The notes: generated by a model not told the origin, from the letters alone. DNA of 40,442 nt from Deltaproteobacteria bacterium (GCA_015494395.1 WGBG01000100.1:1-40442), one strand, 5' to 3'. Counted from the stretch's first letter, positions 16,801 through 25,825 are shown. Translations and numbers: made by a program.

Positions 16801-19800
16801 CTAAACCTCTTTTTTGTTTCTACGCCTGATCCGAATATCCACACTGTCCCACAACCTGCCACTACTGTATGCCTGCCAGCCCCACTTGATCCAGCCAAGG
16901 AGGGAGGCGGCAAGCCACAGAGCCCAGGCAAGCATGACCAGCCGGTATGCAAGAATGGAGAAAGAAAAGACGCCCGGCGTTGGCAGTATCGGGCCAGTAC
17001 GGTCACTGTACCAGCGAAGCAGGTGTGAGCGGGAGCCGTTTCCTGCTATTCGCATGTCCGGCTGTCCGAGAAGGCCGTTGTGAACTGCAAACACCAGCCC
17101 TAGCATTGCTGCAAGAGTCAGGCAGAAGAGCGCTGCCTGCACTGCGTTAAACCGGAATCCTTTCAGGCTATTTCCAAATCTTTGCCGCAGCCCCAGGGCA
17201 AGGAGCCATGCTGCAACAAGGCCCTCTGCCACAAGCCCGCTCTGACTGAGGCCGAAGGCAAGCAGCATCCACTGCCATGTTTTCAGCGGGGTAAGACCCG
17301 ACATCCCGAGCATGACAGAGACAAGCAAGAGAATGGTGATTTCGCTGTAAAACAATATGGCAGGGCCTGTAACAGGTCCGCGCAGATACCAGATCCACCT
17401 GTTGCCTGGCACTAGTTCAATGGTGCTGTTTACTGTGGGCATGCCAAGGCTGATTTCAGGAATCCTGAACCACCGGGTTATTCCATCTGAAGAATGCCAG
17501 GATACGTTTATTTTCTGACTGCCAGGGTCAAGAGGCAGCACAACCTCCCGCCCTCGCTGCCTTACTGTGCGCGTCTCGCCTTTAATTTTCACTGCTTCAA
17601 GTGAGGAGCCGGCAGGCAGCATAAGATTTATGCTGTCACCCCTTGAAGAGCGGGCTGTTATATCAAGTGATGCCTTGGTCATCCTGAGGCCGGGTCTTAC
17701 CACAAGCCTGGTGCTGTCAATGGTTTTGGTGGGGCCTGTCACGGCTTTTGGGCGTGTTACAGCGAGTTCTACCTTTTCTCCAGGCCACGGACGCCACTGA
17801 GGATGCCAGGGCCCTGCCTGTGACTTGTGAAAGATAACAGGGATACCTTTCATGTCGATGTGCCATAGCGGGTCGGCCTCAAGCACCCATTCCTCAATCC
17901 ATTCTGTGGTATCCGGCGCTGTGAGGATAATGGAGCTGTTTTTCTCAAGAACCGAGCGCCAGGTTATGCTGTCAACGTAAGGTTCCATGCTGCATGCCAC
18001 CATGCCGTTACGCACCCGTATTCCGTCTGTGATAACAGATTCTCCAGGAAGCAGCGTGATATTTTGTATGACGGGGCTGCCCTTTGGTGAAAGCCTTGTA
18101 ACCGTAGTCTTTACATACCATTCAATGCCAAGATGAATAACTCGTCTTACCTTCACAAAGGGAGGCAGGGTTTCAGGAGCAAATGCTTTTTCATGGTTAC
18201 CCTTTTTGGCTGTCATGATGAACTGAATCTGTTTTTCAGGTACCCCGTCAGAATTTACGCCTTCCACATCCCATCCTGTTGCATGAATCACTGCCCGGTG
18301 CGGCTTAAGAGGAAGAAACATGCTTGCCTGGAAATTTCTCAGTTTCCCGGAAATTTTTACCTCATGAAGCCCCCTGGGAATCTTTATCCATGTTTCTCCC
18401 TGGTAGGCAAAGAGCAGGGGAGCATTATCATCAATCAAAATTGACACAGGATGCCATAACTTTCCCCTTGGAAGCGGTATTGCCGTGGTCACAGTAGCAC
18501 CTACATTCAGGACAAGCTCCATTTTACCTTGCTGGTTCAGGGTGACAATCATGGTTTCAATAGATGCGCAGCCGGGATAACATTGAGGAGGCTCAAGCAG
18601 CTTCTGACGAAGCTCATCAAGCATGGCTTGGGGAGGGAACTCCGCAGCAACAGCAGGGGCATATGAAAACAGCGATGATGTCACGGACAGAACAATAAAC
18701 ATTACGAGCACAGAGGCGGCATTCCCTGCCTTAAGCTTTATGATGGACAATGCCTCTTTGAATATGATGAAGTAGGCCATGATAAACAGAAAGATAACCC
18801 GCAGCAGGGCCGCAGTCAGGTTCATGGCAGGCGAAGCAAGATAAAGTTTTATCTTCTGTTCGCTTTCAACAGGTCCGTTCCATGAAAGCTCTGCATGTTT
18901 CCAGCGCCAGGCCGGAAGACCGGGACCTGTCTGAATCTTGGCTAGGATATCAGGCTGATAGATCCTGTTACTGTAAATGGAGGCAGGAGCAGGTGGGGAA
19001 GACGTGCCCATCTTGTTCACATCCTGCACCATCCTTTCCTTTCTTGCCAAACTGGTTAAAGGCATTGCCTTTCTTTCTAATGACTCCGTTTCGGCATAAT
19101 CCTGCCTGATGTCCTGAAGCTGTATCTGGCCAGCCCGTTCAAGTTGGGGATAGATACCAGTTCTAACCTGTATTATTGAAAAAGGAATTATGGAGATAAC
19201 GGCAAGGGCTGCTGTAATGTACCAGAAGGCAGATACAGTGCCGTAAAACCTGTGTCCCTTTCCCACACGCATCAGGGCAGCGGCTCCCATGAGCAGCAGC
19301 CAAATCATCACCGGGGCGTCAGGTTCATGAAAGGCAAGCAGCATTGCCACGGCTGAAGCTGCGGCAGCGGGCCATGAATAGAGGCGTCCGGCAGAAAGCA
19401 CGGTAATAAGGACAATAAATATATCAAAGAGTGTCCACATGCTCACCCATGTGGATGCCCTGTCAACGCCTGTTACATGTAGCAGCCGCCAACCGGGTGG
19501 AAGGTTCAGACGGGCTGAAAGATGCTGCATGTCATGCCTCCATCCTATAGCATACAGGGGCTCTCCCGTTTTAATGCGGCTTACAGCAGCAAGTGAAATT
19601 GTGCCCCTCCTCACCTCAACTCCCGGTGCATCTTCAGGCGAAAGCCTTGTAATCAACTGGTCCCTGCCATCTATGGTTACCCTGCCCGGCATCATGCCCG
19701 GCCCTGCGTCAAGCCGCCAGCTCCTTGAGATGGTACCTGTGAGTTTATCAAGAACAGTGAGTCCGCCTCCATTCTGATCAAGCCAGAACGTGCGCTCAAG

Positions 19801-20850
19801 TGACAGCTCATCAGGTGCAGGATTACTGTCTCCCCTGCGTTTTTCTTCTAGCACCATCTTCTGTCCGGGACGGATGAGATAGGCAGGCAAGTTTCGCCAT
19901 TTGGCAGGAAGGGTTGTGATTGACGGGTCCACTGCCTTTAATCCAGAAACTGCAACCACCCTCAATTCCGGCCTTGCCTTGAATACCCAGTATTCAAAAT
20001 CAGGCCATGGACCATTAGCCGGCGGCTCAAGCACCAGTTCTGAAACAGGCCCCTTGCTCCGTGTGACATAGGTAATGGTCCAGTTGCCCGGACGCACCTT
20101 GAGTTTTAGCCTTCCATCTTTGTCCAGCCTGGCAGGAAGGGGTGAATCCAGCCTGAAGGGAAGCATGTTGCCGGGCGTTTTCCACCCAAGCGTTACCTCC
20201 CTGGGCATTCCGGAGACCTGAAGTTCAATTCTGGTCTCAAGCAGCAGGGGAACCGAGTCATCAACCAGGCGTGAAACATTTATATCCATGCGGTTTACCA
20301 TGCCGGTATTACTGCGCTGCCTGTTTCTGATCCACAGCCTGCCATTTTCTATTTCAGGAAGCTCCAACTGCGTTCCGTTTTTAACCACCCTGCCAATGAT
20401 GGCTGAGTTTGCCGGAAGGGTCAAAAAATCCGGGAGCGCATTCCAGGAAAATCTGCCCTGTACAGTGAACTTGCCAGGCTTTTCCACCCAGATAGCAGGA
20501 TGACTTTCGTGTTCCACAACAACGGCAGGCATGCCGTTGATATTCACATCAAGAGGCCAGTGCTTATCAGAGCCAGGAAGTGAGAGCCAGCCCCGGCTTT
20601 CCATGGTCCAGCCTTGAAAAAATGTGCCGCCGGTTGAGTCTATCGCAAGATCAAGGGGACCTGCCCACTGGCAGATGTTCATCCTGCTGTTTACCGCCCT
20701 GGTGCAGAGCTCTTTTTCAAAACCATCAAGTACCCACCCGCTCCACTGCTCCAGGGATGCGGGTATCCCGGGAAGGGAAGATGCATGGGAAACAGGCAGG
20801 ATGATAAACAGAGCTGCAAAGAAGGCAATTAGAGAGAATCGGGCAAACAT
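16801..20850 (-). CDS. Very large uncharacterised membrane protein
   Basis: 1349 residues from the ATG at 20850; GGAG (20860-20863) nine bases upstream favours this over the GTG at 20856. A signal peptide (about 1-24, ending SHAS) leads into a large beta-rich extracytoplasmic region with a Cys pair (CTRAVNSRMNIC) and a motif ending CQWAGPLDL. About four membrane segments follow at 470-563, then two at 680-732. A second beta-rich region (about 735-1160) begins with CYPGC. A C-terminal set of membrane segments lies at about 1165-1325, with a basic tail. It therefore looks like two ectodomain-plus-membrane halves in tandem. I recall large uncharacterised proteobacterial proteins with a similar N-terminus but can assign no function. 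It is divergent from a surface protein gene, so envelope assembly or export is a guess. Confidence 0.85.
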   Translation of the reverse strand: MFARFSLIAFFAALFIILPVSHASSLPGIPASLEQWSGWVLDGFEKELCTRAVNSRMNICQWAGPLDLAIDSTGGTFFQGWTMESRGWLSLPGSDKHWPLDVNINGMPAVVVEHESHPAIWVEKPGKFTVQGRFSWNALPDFLTLPANSAIIGRVVKNGTQLELPEIENGRLWIRNRQRSNTGMVNRMDINVSRLVDDSVPLLLETRIELQVSGMPREVTLGWKTPGNMLPFRLDSPLPARLDKDGRLKLKVRPGNWTITYVTRSKGPVSELVLEPPANGPWPDFEYWVFKARPELRVVAVSGLKAVDPSITTLPAKWRNLPAYLIRPGQKMVLEEKRRGDSNPAPDELSLERTFWLDQNGGGLTVLDKLTGTISRSWRLDAGPGMMPGRVTIDGRDQLITRLSPEDAPGVEVRRGTISLAAVSRIKTGEPLYAIGWRHDMQHLSARLNLPPGWRLLHVTGVDRASTWVSMWTLFDIFIVLITVLSAGRLYSWPAAAASAVAMLLAFHEPDAPVMIWLLLMGAAALMRVGKGHRFYGTVSAFWYITAALAVISIIPFSIIQVRTGIYPQLERAGQIQLQDIRQDYAETESLERKAMPLTSLARKERMVQDVNKMGTSSPPAPASIYSNRIYQPDILAKIQTGPGLPAWRWKHAELSWNGPVESEQKIKLYLASPAMNLTAALLRVIFLFIMAYFIIFKEALSIIKLKAGNAASVLVMFIVLSVTSSLFSYAPAVAAEFPPQAMLDELRQKLLEPPQCYPGCASIETMIVTLNQQGKMELVLNVGATVTTAIPLPRGKLWHPVSILIDDNAPLLFAYQGETWIKIPRGLHEVKISGKLRNFQASMFLPLKPHRAVIHATGWDVEGVNSDGVPEKQIQFIMTAKKGNHEKAFAPETLPPFVKVRRVIHLGIEWYVKTTVTRLSPKGSPVIQNITLLPGESVITDGIRVRNGMVACSMEPYVDSITWRSVLEKNSSIILTAPDTTEWIEEWVLEADPLWHIDMKGIPVIFHKSQAGPWHPQWRPWPGEKVELAVTRPKAVTGPTKTIDSTRLVVRPGLRMTKASLDITARSSRGDSINLMLPAGSSLEAVKIKGETRTVRQRGREVVLPLDPGSQKINVSWHSSDGITRWFRIPEISLGMPTVNSTIELVPGNRWIWYLRGPVTGPAILFYSEITILLLVSVMLGMSGLTPLKTWQWMLLAFGLSQSGLVAEGLVAAWLLALGLRQRFGNSLKGFRFNAVQAALFCLTLAAMLGLVFAVHNGLLGQPDMRIAGNGSRSHLLRWYSDRTGPILPTPGVFSFSILAYRLVMLAWALWLAASLLGWIKWGWQAYSSGRLWDSVDIRIRRRNKKEV

Positions 20851-20856
20851 CAGCAC

Positions 20857-21118
20857 TTGCTCCTTGTATCAGAAGTACGAAACCGGATTATGTGAATCCA
20901 GGTTAAAATTTTTAAAAAGGCTGTCATTACAGTATCGAAGGAACATTCTCAATTTAAAATTCTCATTTTTTGTTGATATCTCTGCATTCAGTGTTAAAAT
21001 AGCCGCCTTTCCAAAATAAGAACTGCCAACCCAGAAACTGTTTTTCCTTTTTTATCGACCCCAAAATCATTAATCCCAAATTTTTATCGAAAAACTCCAC
21101 TGATACGGAACATCAAAT
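20857..21118. promoter_or_regulatory. Divergent promoter region with a duplicated TTTTTATCGA motif
   Basis: A 262-nt A/T-rich region between two divergent genes, so it must contain both promoters. TTTTTATCGA occurs twice on the plus strand (21049-21058 and 21081-21090), 32 nt apart and close to the plus-strand start, possibly paired binding sites. No confident -35/-10 pair was identified. The minus-strand gene has AAGGAG; the plus-strand gene has only a weak GGAA. Confidence 0.35.
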
Positions 21119-22447
21119 ATGCTTAAAAACCTGACCAGGACATTTATTATTTTTCTTTCAATCTTCCTGTTTACCTGTTGTCTGTCTGTGCCTGCGGCAT
21201 TAAGCGCTACCTACGGCTGGGCAGGACTTGCAGATTTTGGTTACGTTACAGACTATAATCTCTTTCTTTCCGGGGACCTGAGGTATCAAAATTCTGATAT
21301 TCAGGGCAGGGCTGCCATAGGCGGTGATGCCCGGCTGACCAGCTTCAGCATTGGTGAAAAAGCTGACAAATCAGACTACTCCCTTGTTGTGGGGGGCAGG
21401 CTCTCAGCCGGAGGCAGGGGTGATGCTGATGGAGGCCAGGTCAATAACGGAGGTATCCTTGCCGGCGGCAATGCAAAACTTACACGGGTCGGAATCCCGC
21501 AGGGGGATGTAAAATCAGGTGGCAAACTGAAGCTTGAGAGCCTGACAGTTGAAAACGGGGCTTTGGAGGCAAATGGAAATGTGCGCATCAAAGAGGCTTT
21601 CGTCTCCCGGGGAGTCACTTCAGGAGGAAATGTCAAGGTAAAAGATGCCACAGTAGGCAGTATTGCGGCATCAAACAATGTAAAACTCAAACGATCTGCA
21701 GTGCTTGGCGATGTGAATGCAGGCGGCAGGGTCAAGTTGGTTGAGTCCAGCGTACACGGAGACATAAATGCCGGCGGCAGGATTAAGCTCAAGTCATCTA
21801 AAGTTGAAGGTGGGATGCATGACCATACAACTGTAAGTGATACGGTTTTAAACCATCGGGATGTTCAGCTTTTTGATTTTTCATCAATCAGTCTTGGCTC
21901 CCTTTCCAGTGCACTGTGGCAGGAAAACAGCTCCATTGTAAACCTCAATGCAGACAGCGGTGATGTGCTGGAATTAAATGCCGGGAGCGGTTTTAACTAC
22001 TTCAAGGTCTTAGCTGACGACATGATGGCTGCAAGCGGCATTTTAATAAATGCCCCTTCAGACGCAGTGGTAGTTATAAATGTTTATGGCAGCCCGGAGA
22101 TGGAGATGCACAATATTGCTTTCAGCCTGTCCGGTGGGATCAGAAGCGGAAACGTAATTTATAACCTCCGTGATGCCGAAGACATTGAGCTTTACAACCT
22201 CACCCTGTTGGGTTCGCTACTGGCGCCTGATGCCCATGTCTCTTTTTACAGCGGGGTGCTGGAAGGAATACTCATGGCGGAATCTCTGTATGGCGGCGAG
22301 GAGGATCCATTTGATGGGCTTCTGCACAGTGTACAAATCAACCAGCCAGTAATGCCGGTTCCCATTCCGGGAACAGTATTTCTATTAGTGCCTGGTCTTG
22401 CCATACTGTTTTTTATCAGGAAATGGCTCTCATCAGCCCTTAAATAA
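21119..22447 (+). CDS. Choice-of-anchor A family surface protein with a PEP-CTERM-like tail
   Basis: 442 residues. A signal peptide (1-30, ending ALSA) is followed by a choice-of-anchor A domain: YNLFLSGDLRYQNSDIQGRAAIGGDARLTSFSIG, then LVVGGRLSAGG. An array of about 17-residue turns follows at about 110-240 (AGGRVKLVESSVHGDI, AGGRIKLKSSKVEGGM and relatives), which should fold as a beta-helix. A globular part with INAPSDAVVVINVYG comes next. The C-terminus has VPIPGTVFLLVPGLAILFFIRKW: a VPxP motif, a hydrophobic span and basic residues. This is a PEP-CTERM-like sorting signal, implying an exosortase elsewhere. The protein is probably exported and anchored in the envelope or exopolysaccharide. 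It is transcribed away from the large membrane protein gene, with which it may work. Confidence 0.83.
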   Translation: MLKNLTRTFIIFLSIFLFTCCLSVPAALSATYGWAGLADFGYVTDYNLFLSGDLRYQNSDIQGRAAIGGDARLTSFSIGEKADKSDYSLVVGGRLSAGGRGDADGGQVNNGGILAGGNAKLTRVGIPQGDVKSGGKLKLESLTVENGALEANGNVRIKEAFVSRGVTSGGNVKVKDATVGSIAASNNVKLKRSAVLGDVNAGGRVKLVESSVHGDINAGGRIKLKSSKVEGGMHDHTTVSDTVLNHRDVQLFDFSSISLGSLSSALWQENSSIVNLNADSGDVLELNAGSGFNYFKVLADDMMAASGILINAPSDAVVVINVYGSPEMEMHNIAFSLSGGIRSGNVIYNLRDAEDIELYNLTLLGSLLAPDAHVSFYSGVLEGILMAESLYGGEEDPFDGLLHSVQINQPVMPVPIPGTVFLLVPGLAILFFIRKWLSSALK

Positions 22448-22470
22448 CAATATGAAAATATGGCTGATAC

Positions 22471-22513
22471 GGCAATTGCGTCCCGCAGTGGCGACGTTAG
22501 GCTATTAATAGCC
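22471..22513 (+). repeat. Structured spacer element with a 14-nt palindrome behind the surface protein gene
   Basis: Positions 22471-22503 match 16671-16703 (25/33). GGCTATTAATAGCC (22500-22513) is a perfect palindrome. It starts 23 nt after the stop codon. There is no T-run, so a standard terminator is not supported. Confidence 0.3.
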
Positions 22514-22547
22514 ATTGCGCCCTACTGACAATTAGCAAAATTAAATT

Positions 22548-22594
22548 GTATCTATTCACCAAACTCAATTACCATCACTACGCTGAACAGTTAC
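22548..22594 (+). mobile_element. Minimal family-2 element (47 bp, perfect 8-bp target duplication)
   Basis: GTATCTATTCA (22548-22558) and CGCTGAACAGTTAC (22581-22594) are the two ends of the family-2 MITE with only about 22 nt between them. An exact 8-bp duplication ATTAAATT flanks it (22540-22547 and 22595-22602). It is either an internal-deletion derivative that transposed or a copy that collapsed after insertion. The rest of the 515-nt spacer before fliK is A- and C-rich with no gene visible. Confidence 0.8.
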
Positions 22595-22852
22595 ATTAAA
22601 TTTTAAATCTTTTCTCTGGGGACCACCCTCCCCCGCCCAGGTTCCTTTTAAGTCTCTATTCCCTTGACAACTACCATCAACAGGAAGCACATGCCTACCT
22701 GACCAGGCAAATTATGCACTTCACCTTTGCATAAAAAATCTGCAACCCCACCCCGCCCACATCATTTTTCGCTAAAAAAACAACCAGTTAGACACAAAAC
22801 TACTGTAAACACCACCCAAAAAATTCCGCCGAAGAAGCCGGGCTTGCCCCCA

Positions 22853-22866
22853 GGCATATATCTTGC
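22853..22866 (+). promoter_or_regulatory. Putative sigma-54 promoter for fliK-flgD-flgE
   Basis: GGCATATATCTTGC carries the -24 GG and -12 GC with exactly ten bases between, and matches GGCA and TTGC of the consensus. The predicted start near 22878 gives a leader of about 85 nt before the fliK ATG at 22963. Hook genes are often sigma-54 dependent in flagellated proteobacteria. An activator site was not identified. Confidence 0.55.
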
Positions 22867-22962
22867 GTTGTTCCTGTGGTCAAAAGAGCTGGATTTTTTC
22901 TTTTGGAAAAACCTTTGAAGCCTGCCATACAAATCCGCAGGCAAAAATTACAGGAACAGACC

Positions 22963-24825
22963 ATGCAGTTAATGTCAATAATGGATATTTCACAGGATAT
23001 GCCGAATCCCGGAGCTGTCTCAGGCATATCACAAGCTTCAGGAAACGGCAGCCAGGAGTTTGAATCGGTTCTCTCACGCCAGTCAGCCTCGGAAAGGCCA
23101 AGACATCGGGAAAGAGCAAATGTTTCAAAGAGAGAGCCAGAACATACCCATGCAGAAAAAATTTCTGCCAAGGAGGGGCAAAAACCGGAACATCATCCAG
23201 CAGCCAAAAGAAAACATCTTAAAGACAGGGAAACAGCGTCTGCACATCCCTCTGTACATACAGAACATGAGGCGCATACTTCAAAAAAACATACGGAAAA
23301 ATCCGGTACTGATCCGGATGACTCAAAGCTGACAGCCCTGATGATGCTGATGGGTCTGTTATCCAGCAATATGAATCAGACAGAGCAGGATACAGGCAAG
23401 GCTGCAGATCTCATAATTTCCGGAGTTTTTGATCAATCGTCGGAGAATCACAGGCCCGGCATCCCTGGCTTGACAGAGAGGCTTAAAAAACTTCTGGGTA
23501 TGATTGAAAATGGTGAGGCAGGCACAAGCATCCAGAAAGAAATTGAATCAATCTTTGCCTCACTTCTCTCATCAGCAGAAACAGCCCGGAATCAGCAAGT
23601 TGACGATGTTTCCAGCCTTACTGCAGCAGCCGCTGACAAGGAAGTTCCTCAAAACACTCTGATCTCCCGGACAGAGCAGACCGTCAGTGCATTAAATGCC
23701 AAGGAAAAAGCACAGGAGCAGACTGCCCGCAGGGACCGAACCATCAAAAATGATGGAGGAAAATGGGCAACATTAAAAACACTGGCCACAGATCCTGATG
23801 CCGAGCCAGAGGGCACCATTTCGGAACTAAATGACTCTAAAACAACTAGCATACCGCAGGAAAAACCTCTGCAGCAGATGCCAAAAGCAGCAATTAAGCC
23901 TGAATCTGATGAAAATTTGATGCAGGCGGTAAAGGACCAGGGCAAAAAAAACCTTACTGATGTAATAAGGGAAGCTATATCAACGGCAGAAGATATAGTT
24001 GCCTCGGCAGAGGATCAGGAAGACTCTTCCAGCATCAAGACTATTATAAAACCTGCGGATGCCAACCAGGAAAAACATGCTGAAAATGGCAAATCCACAC
24101 ACAACCATGACATAAAGGTCTCAGGCAGGACTGAGCCACTTGTTACTGCCCAGGCTGATTCTTCCAGGGATGAAAAAAATGGTCAGGCAGGAAGTGACCA
24201 GAAAAATCATCTTGTCTTTGATTTCAGGACAGACATCAATATCAATGATGACTCGCCGGAGAACAGATTTTCTGTGAACAACACTGGAAACAGCACATCA
24301 GGAAATGTTTCAATTAACCATGCCGACATTTCCGGCACAAGCTCACTGCATGCCTCATCGGCAAATTCAGTTTCTGATCCGGATGGAAACCTTCGCTCCA
24401 GCATGCTGGAACAGCTCAATTCAGGCATCACCCGCACCATATCCCTTAACAGGAACCGTGCGGTAATCCACCTTAACCCCCCGGAGCTTGGATCAGTAAC
24501 GGTGAGGTTAAGTGTCAATCATAACAATCAGATACACGCCTCATTTGTTGCAGAGCATGCACATACCAATCAGCTTTTACAGTCAGGGATGGAATCTCTC
24601 AGAATACAGCTTGCCCAAAACGGTTTTGAACTGGGCCAGGTCAATGTCAACCTCAGTGGAAGTGGCATGAATGATGCAAATACATTCCACAAACAGCAGT
24701 CAAATGACAGCAGAGAGGGTTTTTCTCACCAGGATACTGAAAAAGACATTGAATCAGTAACTGAGATCAAGACAGCAAGGCAAACTATTCCCGGTTACGG
24801 CGGCAGGATTGACGTAATTTTGTAA
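22963..24825 (+). CDS. fliK: Flagellar hook-length control protein FliK
   Basis: 620 residues from the ATG at 22963, chosen because AGGA (22952-22955) lies seven bases upstream; the frame is open further upstream but the predicted promoter lies there. The first 510 residues are low-complexity, hydrophilic and rich in Glu, Lys, Ser and Gln, as expected of the ruler part. The C-terminal Flg_hook domain (about 520-590) contains AVIHLNPPELGSVTVRL and LRIQLAQNGFELGQVNVNL. FliK is secreted during hook growth and switches export from hook to filament subunits. It is followed at 25 nt by flgD, in a standard fliK-flgD-flgE order. Confidence 0.9.
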   Translation: MQLMSIMDISQDMPNPGAVSGISQASGNGSQEFESVLSRQSASERPRHRERANVSKREPEHTHAEKISAKEGQKPEHHPAAKRKHLKDRETASAHPSVHTEHEAHTSKKHTEKSGTDPDDSKLTALMMLMGLLSSNMNQTEQDTGKAADLIISGVFDQSSENHRPGIPGLTERLKKLLGMIENGEAGTSIQKEIESIFASLLSSAETARNQQVDDVSSLTAAAADKEVPQNTLISRTEQTVSALNAKEKAQEQTARRDRTIKNDGGKWATLKTLATDPDAEPEGTISELNDSKTTSIPQEKPLQQMPKAAIKPESDENLMQAVKDQGKKNLTDVIREAISTAEDIVASAEDQEDSSSIKTIIKPADANQEKHAENGKSTHNHDIKVSGRTEPLVTAQADSSRDEKNGQAGSDQKNHLVFDFRTDININDDSPENRFSVNNTGNSTSGNVSINHADISGTSSLHASSANSVSDPDGNLRSSMLEQLNSGITRTISLNRNRAVIHLNPPELGSVTVRLSVNHNNQIHASFVAEHAHTNQLLQSGMESLRIQLAQNGFELGQVNVNLSGSGMNDANTFHKQQSNDSREGFSHQDTEKDIESVTEIKTARQTIPGYGGRIDVIL

Positions 24826-24850
24826 AAATATTTTCAACAGGAGTTTCATC

Positions 24851-25537
24851 ATGCAGGCAGGAGTACTGAACAGCCCGGTTTTTACCGGGATACAGGATGA
24901 CAACCAGATAGAATACAAAACCGCCGAAGATCATGCCTCCCTCAGCAAGGAGGATTTCATGAACCTGTTTGTGATGCAGCTTCAGTATCAGGACCCGATG
25001 AACCCTATGGATAGTGAGGCGATGGCGTCTCAGATGTCACAATTTAACATGGTTGACCTCATGTACAAAAATAATGAGGCAATGGAGAAACTGGTTGAAT
25101 CGGACGCACATCGCACAGGCATGTCTGCGGTCTCAATGATTGGCCACCAGGTTATGTACCAGGGCTCATATCTCAATGTTTCAGAGGATGGTCCTGCACC
25201 CTTTGAGTTCGAACTCGAGTCTCCTGCATCTTCTGCAGTTGTGGTGATATATGATGATGAGGGACAGGTTGTAAATTCATGGGACATGGGCGCAATTCCA
25301 GGGGATCGTCAACCCCTTGTGTGGGACGGCACAGACATGAACGGTAATGAGGTAGCCCAAGGCAGGTACAGAATCGACATTCAGGCAGTTGATGACCAGG
25401 GTGATGACATCCAGGTAACCAAGTGGACCACAGGTACTGTGACAGGTGTCTCTTACGAAGAGTCAGGTCTTCCCCTGCTGCAGACAGAAGACGGTGAAGA
25501 ATTTGGGATGGATGAAATACTGAGAGTAAATTCATAA
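24851..25537 (+). CDS. flgD: Flagellar hook assembly (capping) protein FlgD
   Basis: 228 residues. The conserved N-terminal export/capping segment SKEDFMNLFVMQLQYQDPMNPMDSEAMASQMSQF is at about 33-66. FlgD Tudor-like and Fn3-like beta domains follow (about 95-200), with the VWDGTDMNGNEVAQGRYRI motif. It caps the growing hook and is needed for FlgE polymerisation. AGGAG (24839-24843) lies seven bases before the ATG. The following spacer to flgE is unusually long (288 nt) because a family-1 MITE has inserted there, so flgE may be partly uncoupled from this operon. Confidence 0.94.
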   Translation: MQAGVLNSPVFTGIQDDNQIEYKTAEDHASLSKEDFMNLFVMQLQYQDPMNPMDSEAMASQMSQFNMVDLMYKNNEAMEKLVESDAHRTGMSAVSMIGHQVMYQGSYLNVSEDGPAPFEFELESPASSAVVVIYDDEGQVVNSWDMGAIPGDRQPLVWDGTDMNGNEVAQGRYRIDIQAVDDQGDDIQVTKWTTGTVTGVSYEESGLPLLQTEDGEEFGMDEILRVNS

Positions 25538-25574
25538 TACCCCGAAATTGGTCAGCCAAGCGAAGTTCATAAAA

Positions 25575-25781
25575 CCTAGATTGAGCGATTGTCGGATTTG
25601 CTGCAGATCCGCGAAAGAGGAATTCCCATAATAGTCGGCTATATGGGGATTCCTCTGACAAAGGAGATGCAGTAAATACGACAATCCCGAAGGGTTTCAA
25701 AACTGGAAAGCTATAATCGACATAATTCCTTTTAATGTCATTGAAAAATAATTTTCCATATTTTGAAACGCTCAATCTAGG
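25575..25781 (-). mobile_element. Family-1 MITE, full copy between flgD and flgE (5-bp target duplication)
   Basis: A 207-bp element with a perfect 13-bp inverted repeat (25575-25587 and 25769-25781). It is flanked by an exact 5-bp duplication TAAAA (25570-25574 and 25782-25786). Oriented opposite to the 8902-9109 copy, it carries the same two subterminal regions and internal hairpins. It places strong secondary structure inside what would otherwise be a continuous flgD-flgE transcript. Confidence 0.9.
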
Positions 25782-25825
25782 TAAAAATAAAATAAAAATA
25801 CGTTTCAGCCAACAAGGAGGAAAAG

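Noticed and set aside
20889-20902. Possible family-1 end (AATCCAGGTT)
   Set aside because: Only about ten bases match, without the GAGCG core.
16671-22503. Flanking repeats as phage-type attachment sites
   Set aside because: No integrase or tRNA gene is present and the repeats are too diverged.
22876-22962. Upstream extension of fliK in frame
   Set aside because: It would begin at the predicted transcription start and lacks a ribosome-binding site; the ATG at 22963 has one.
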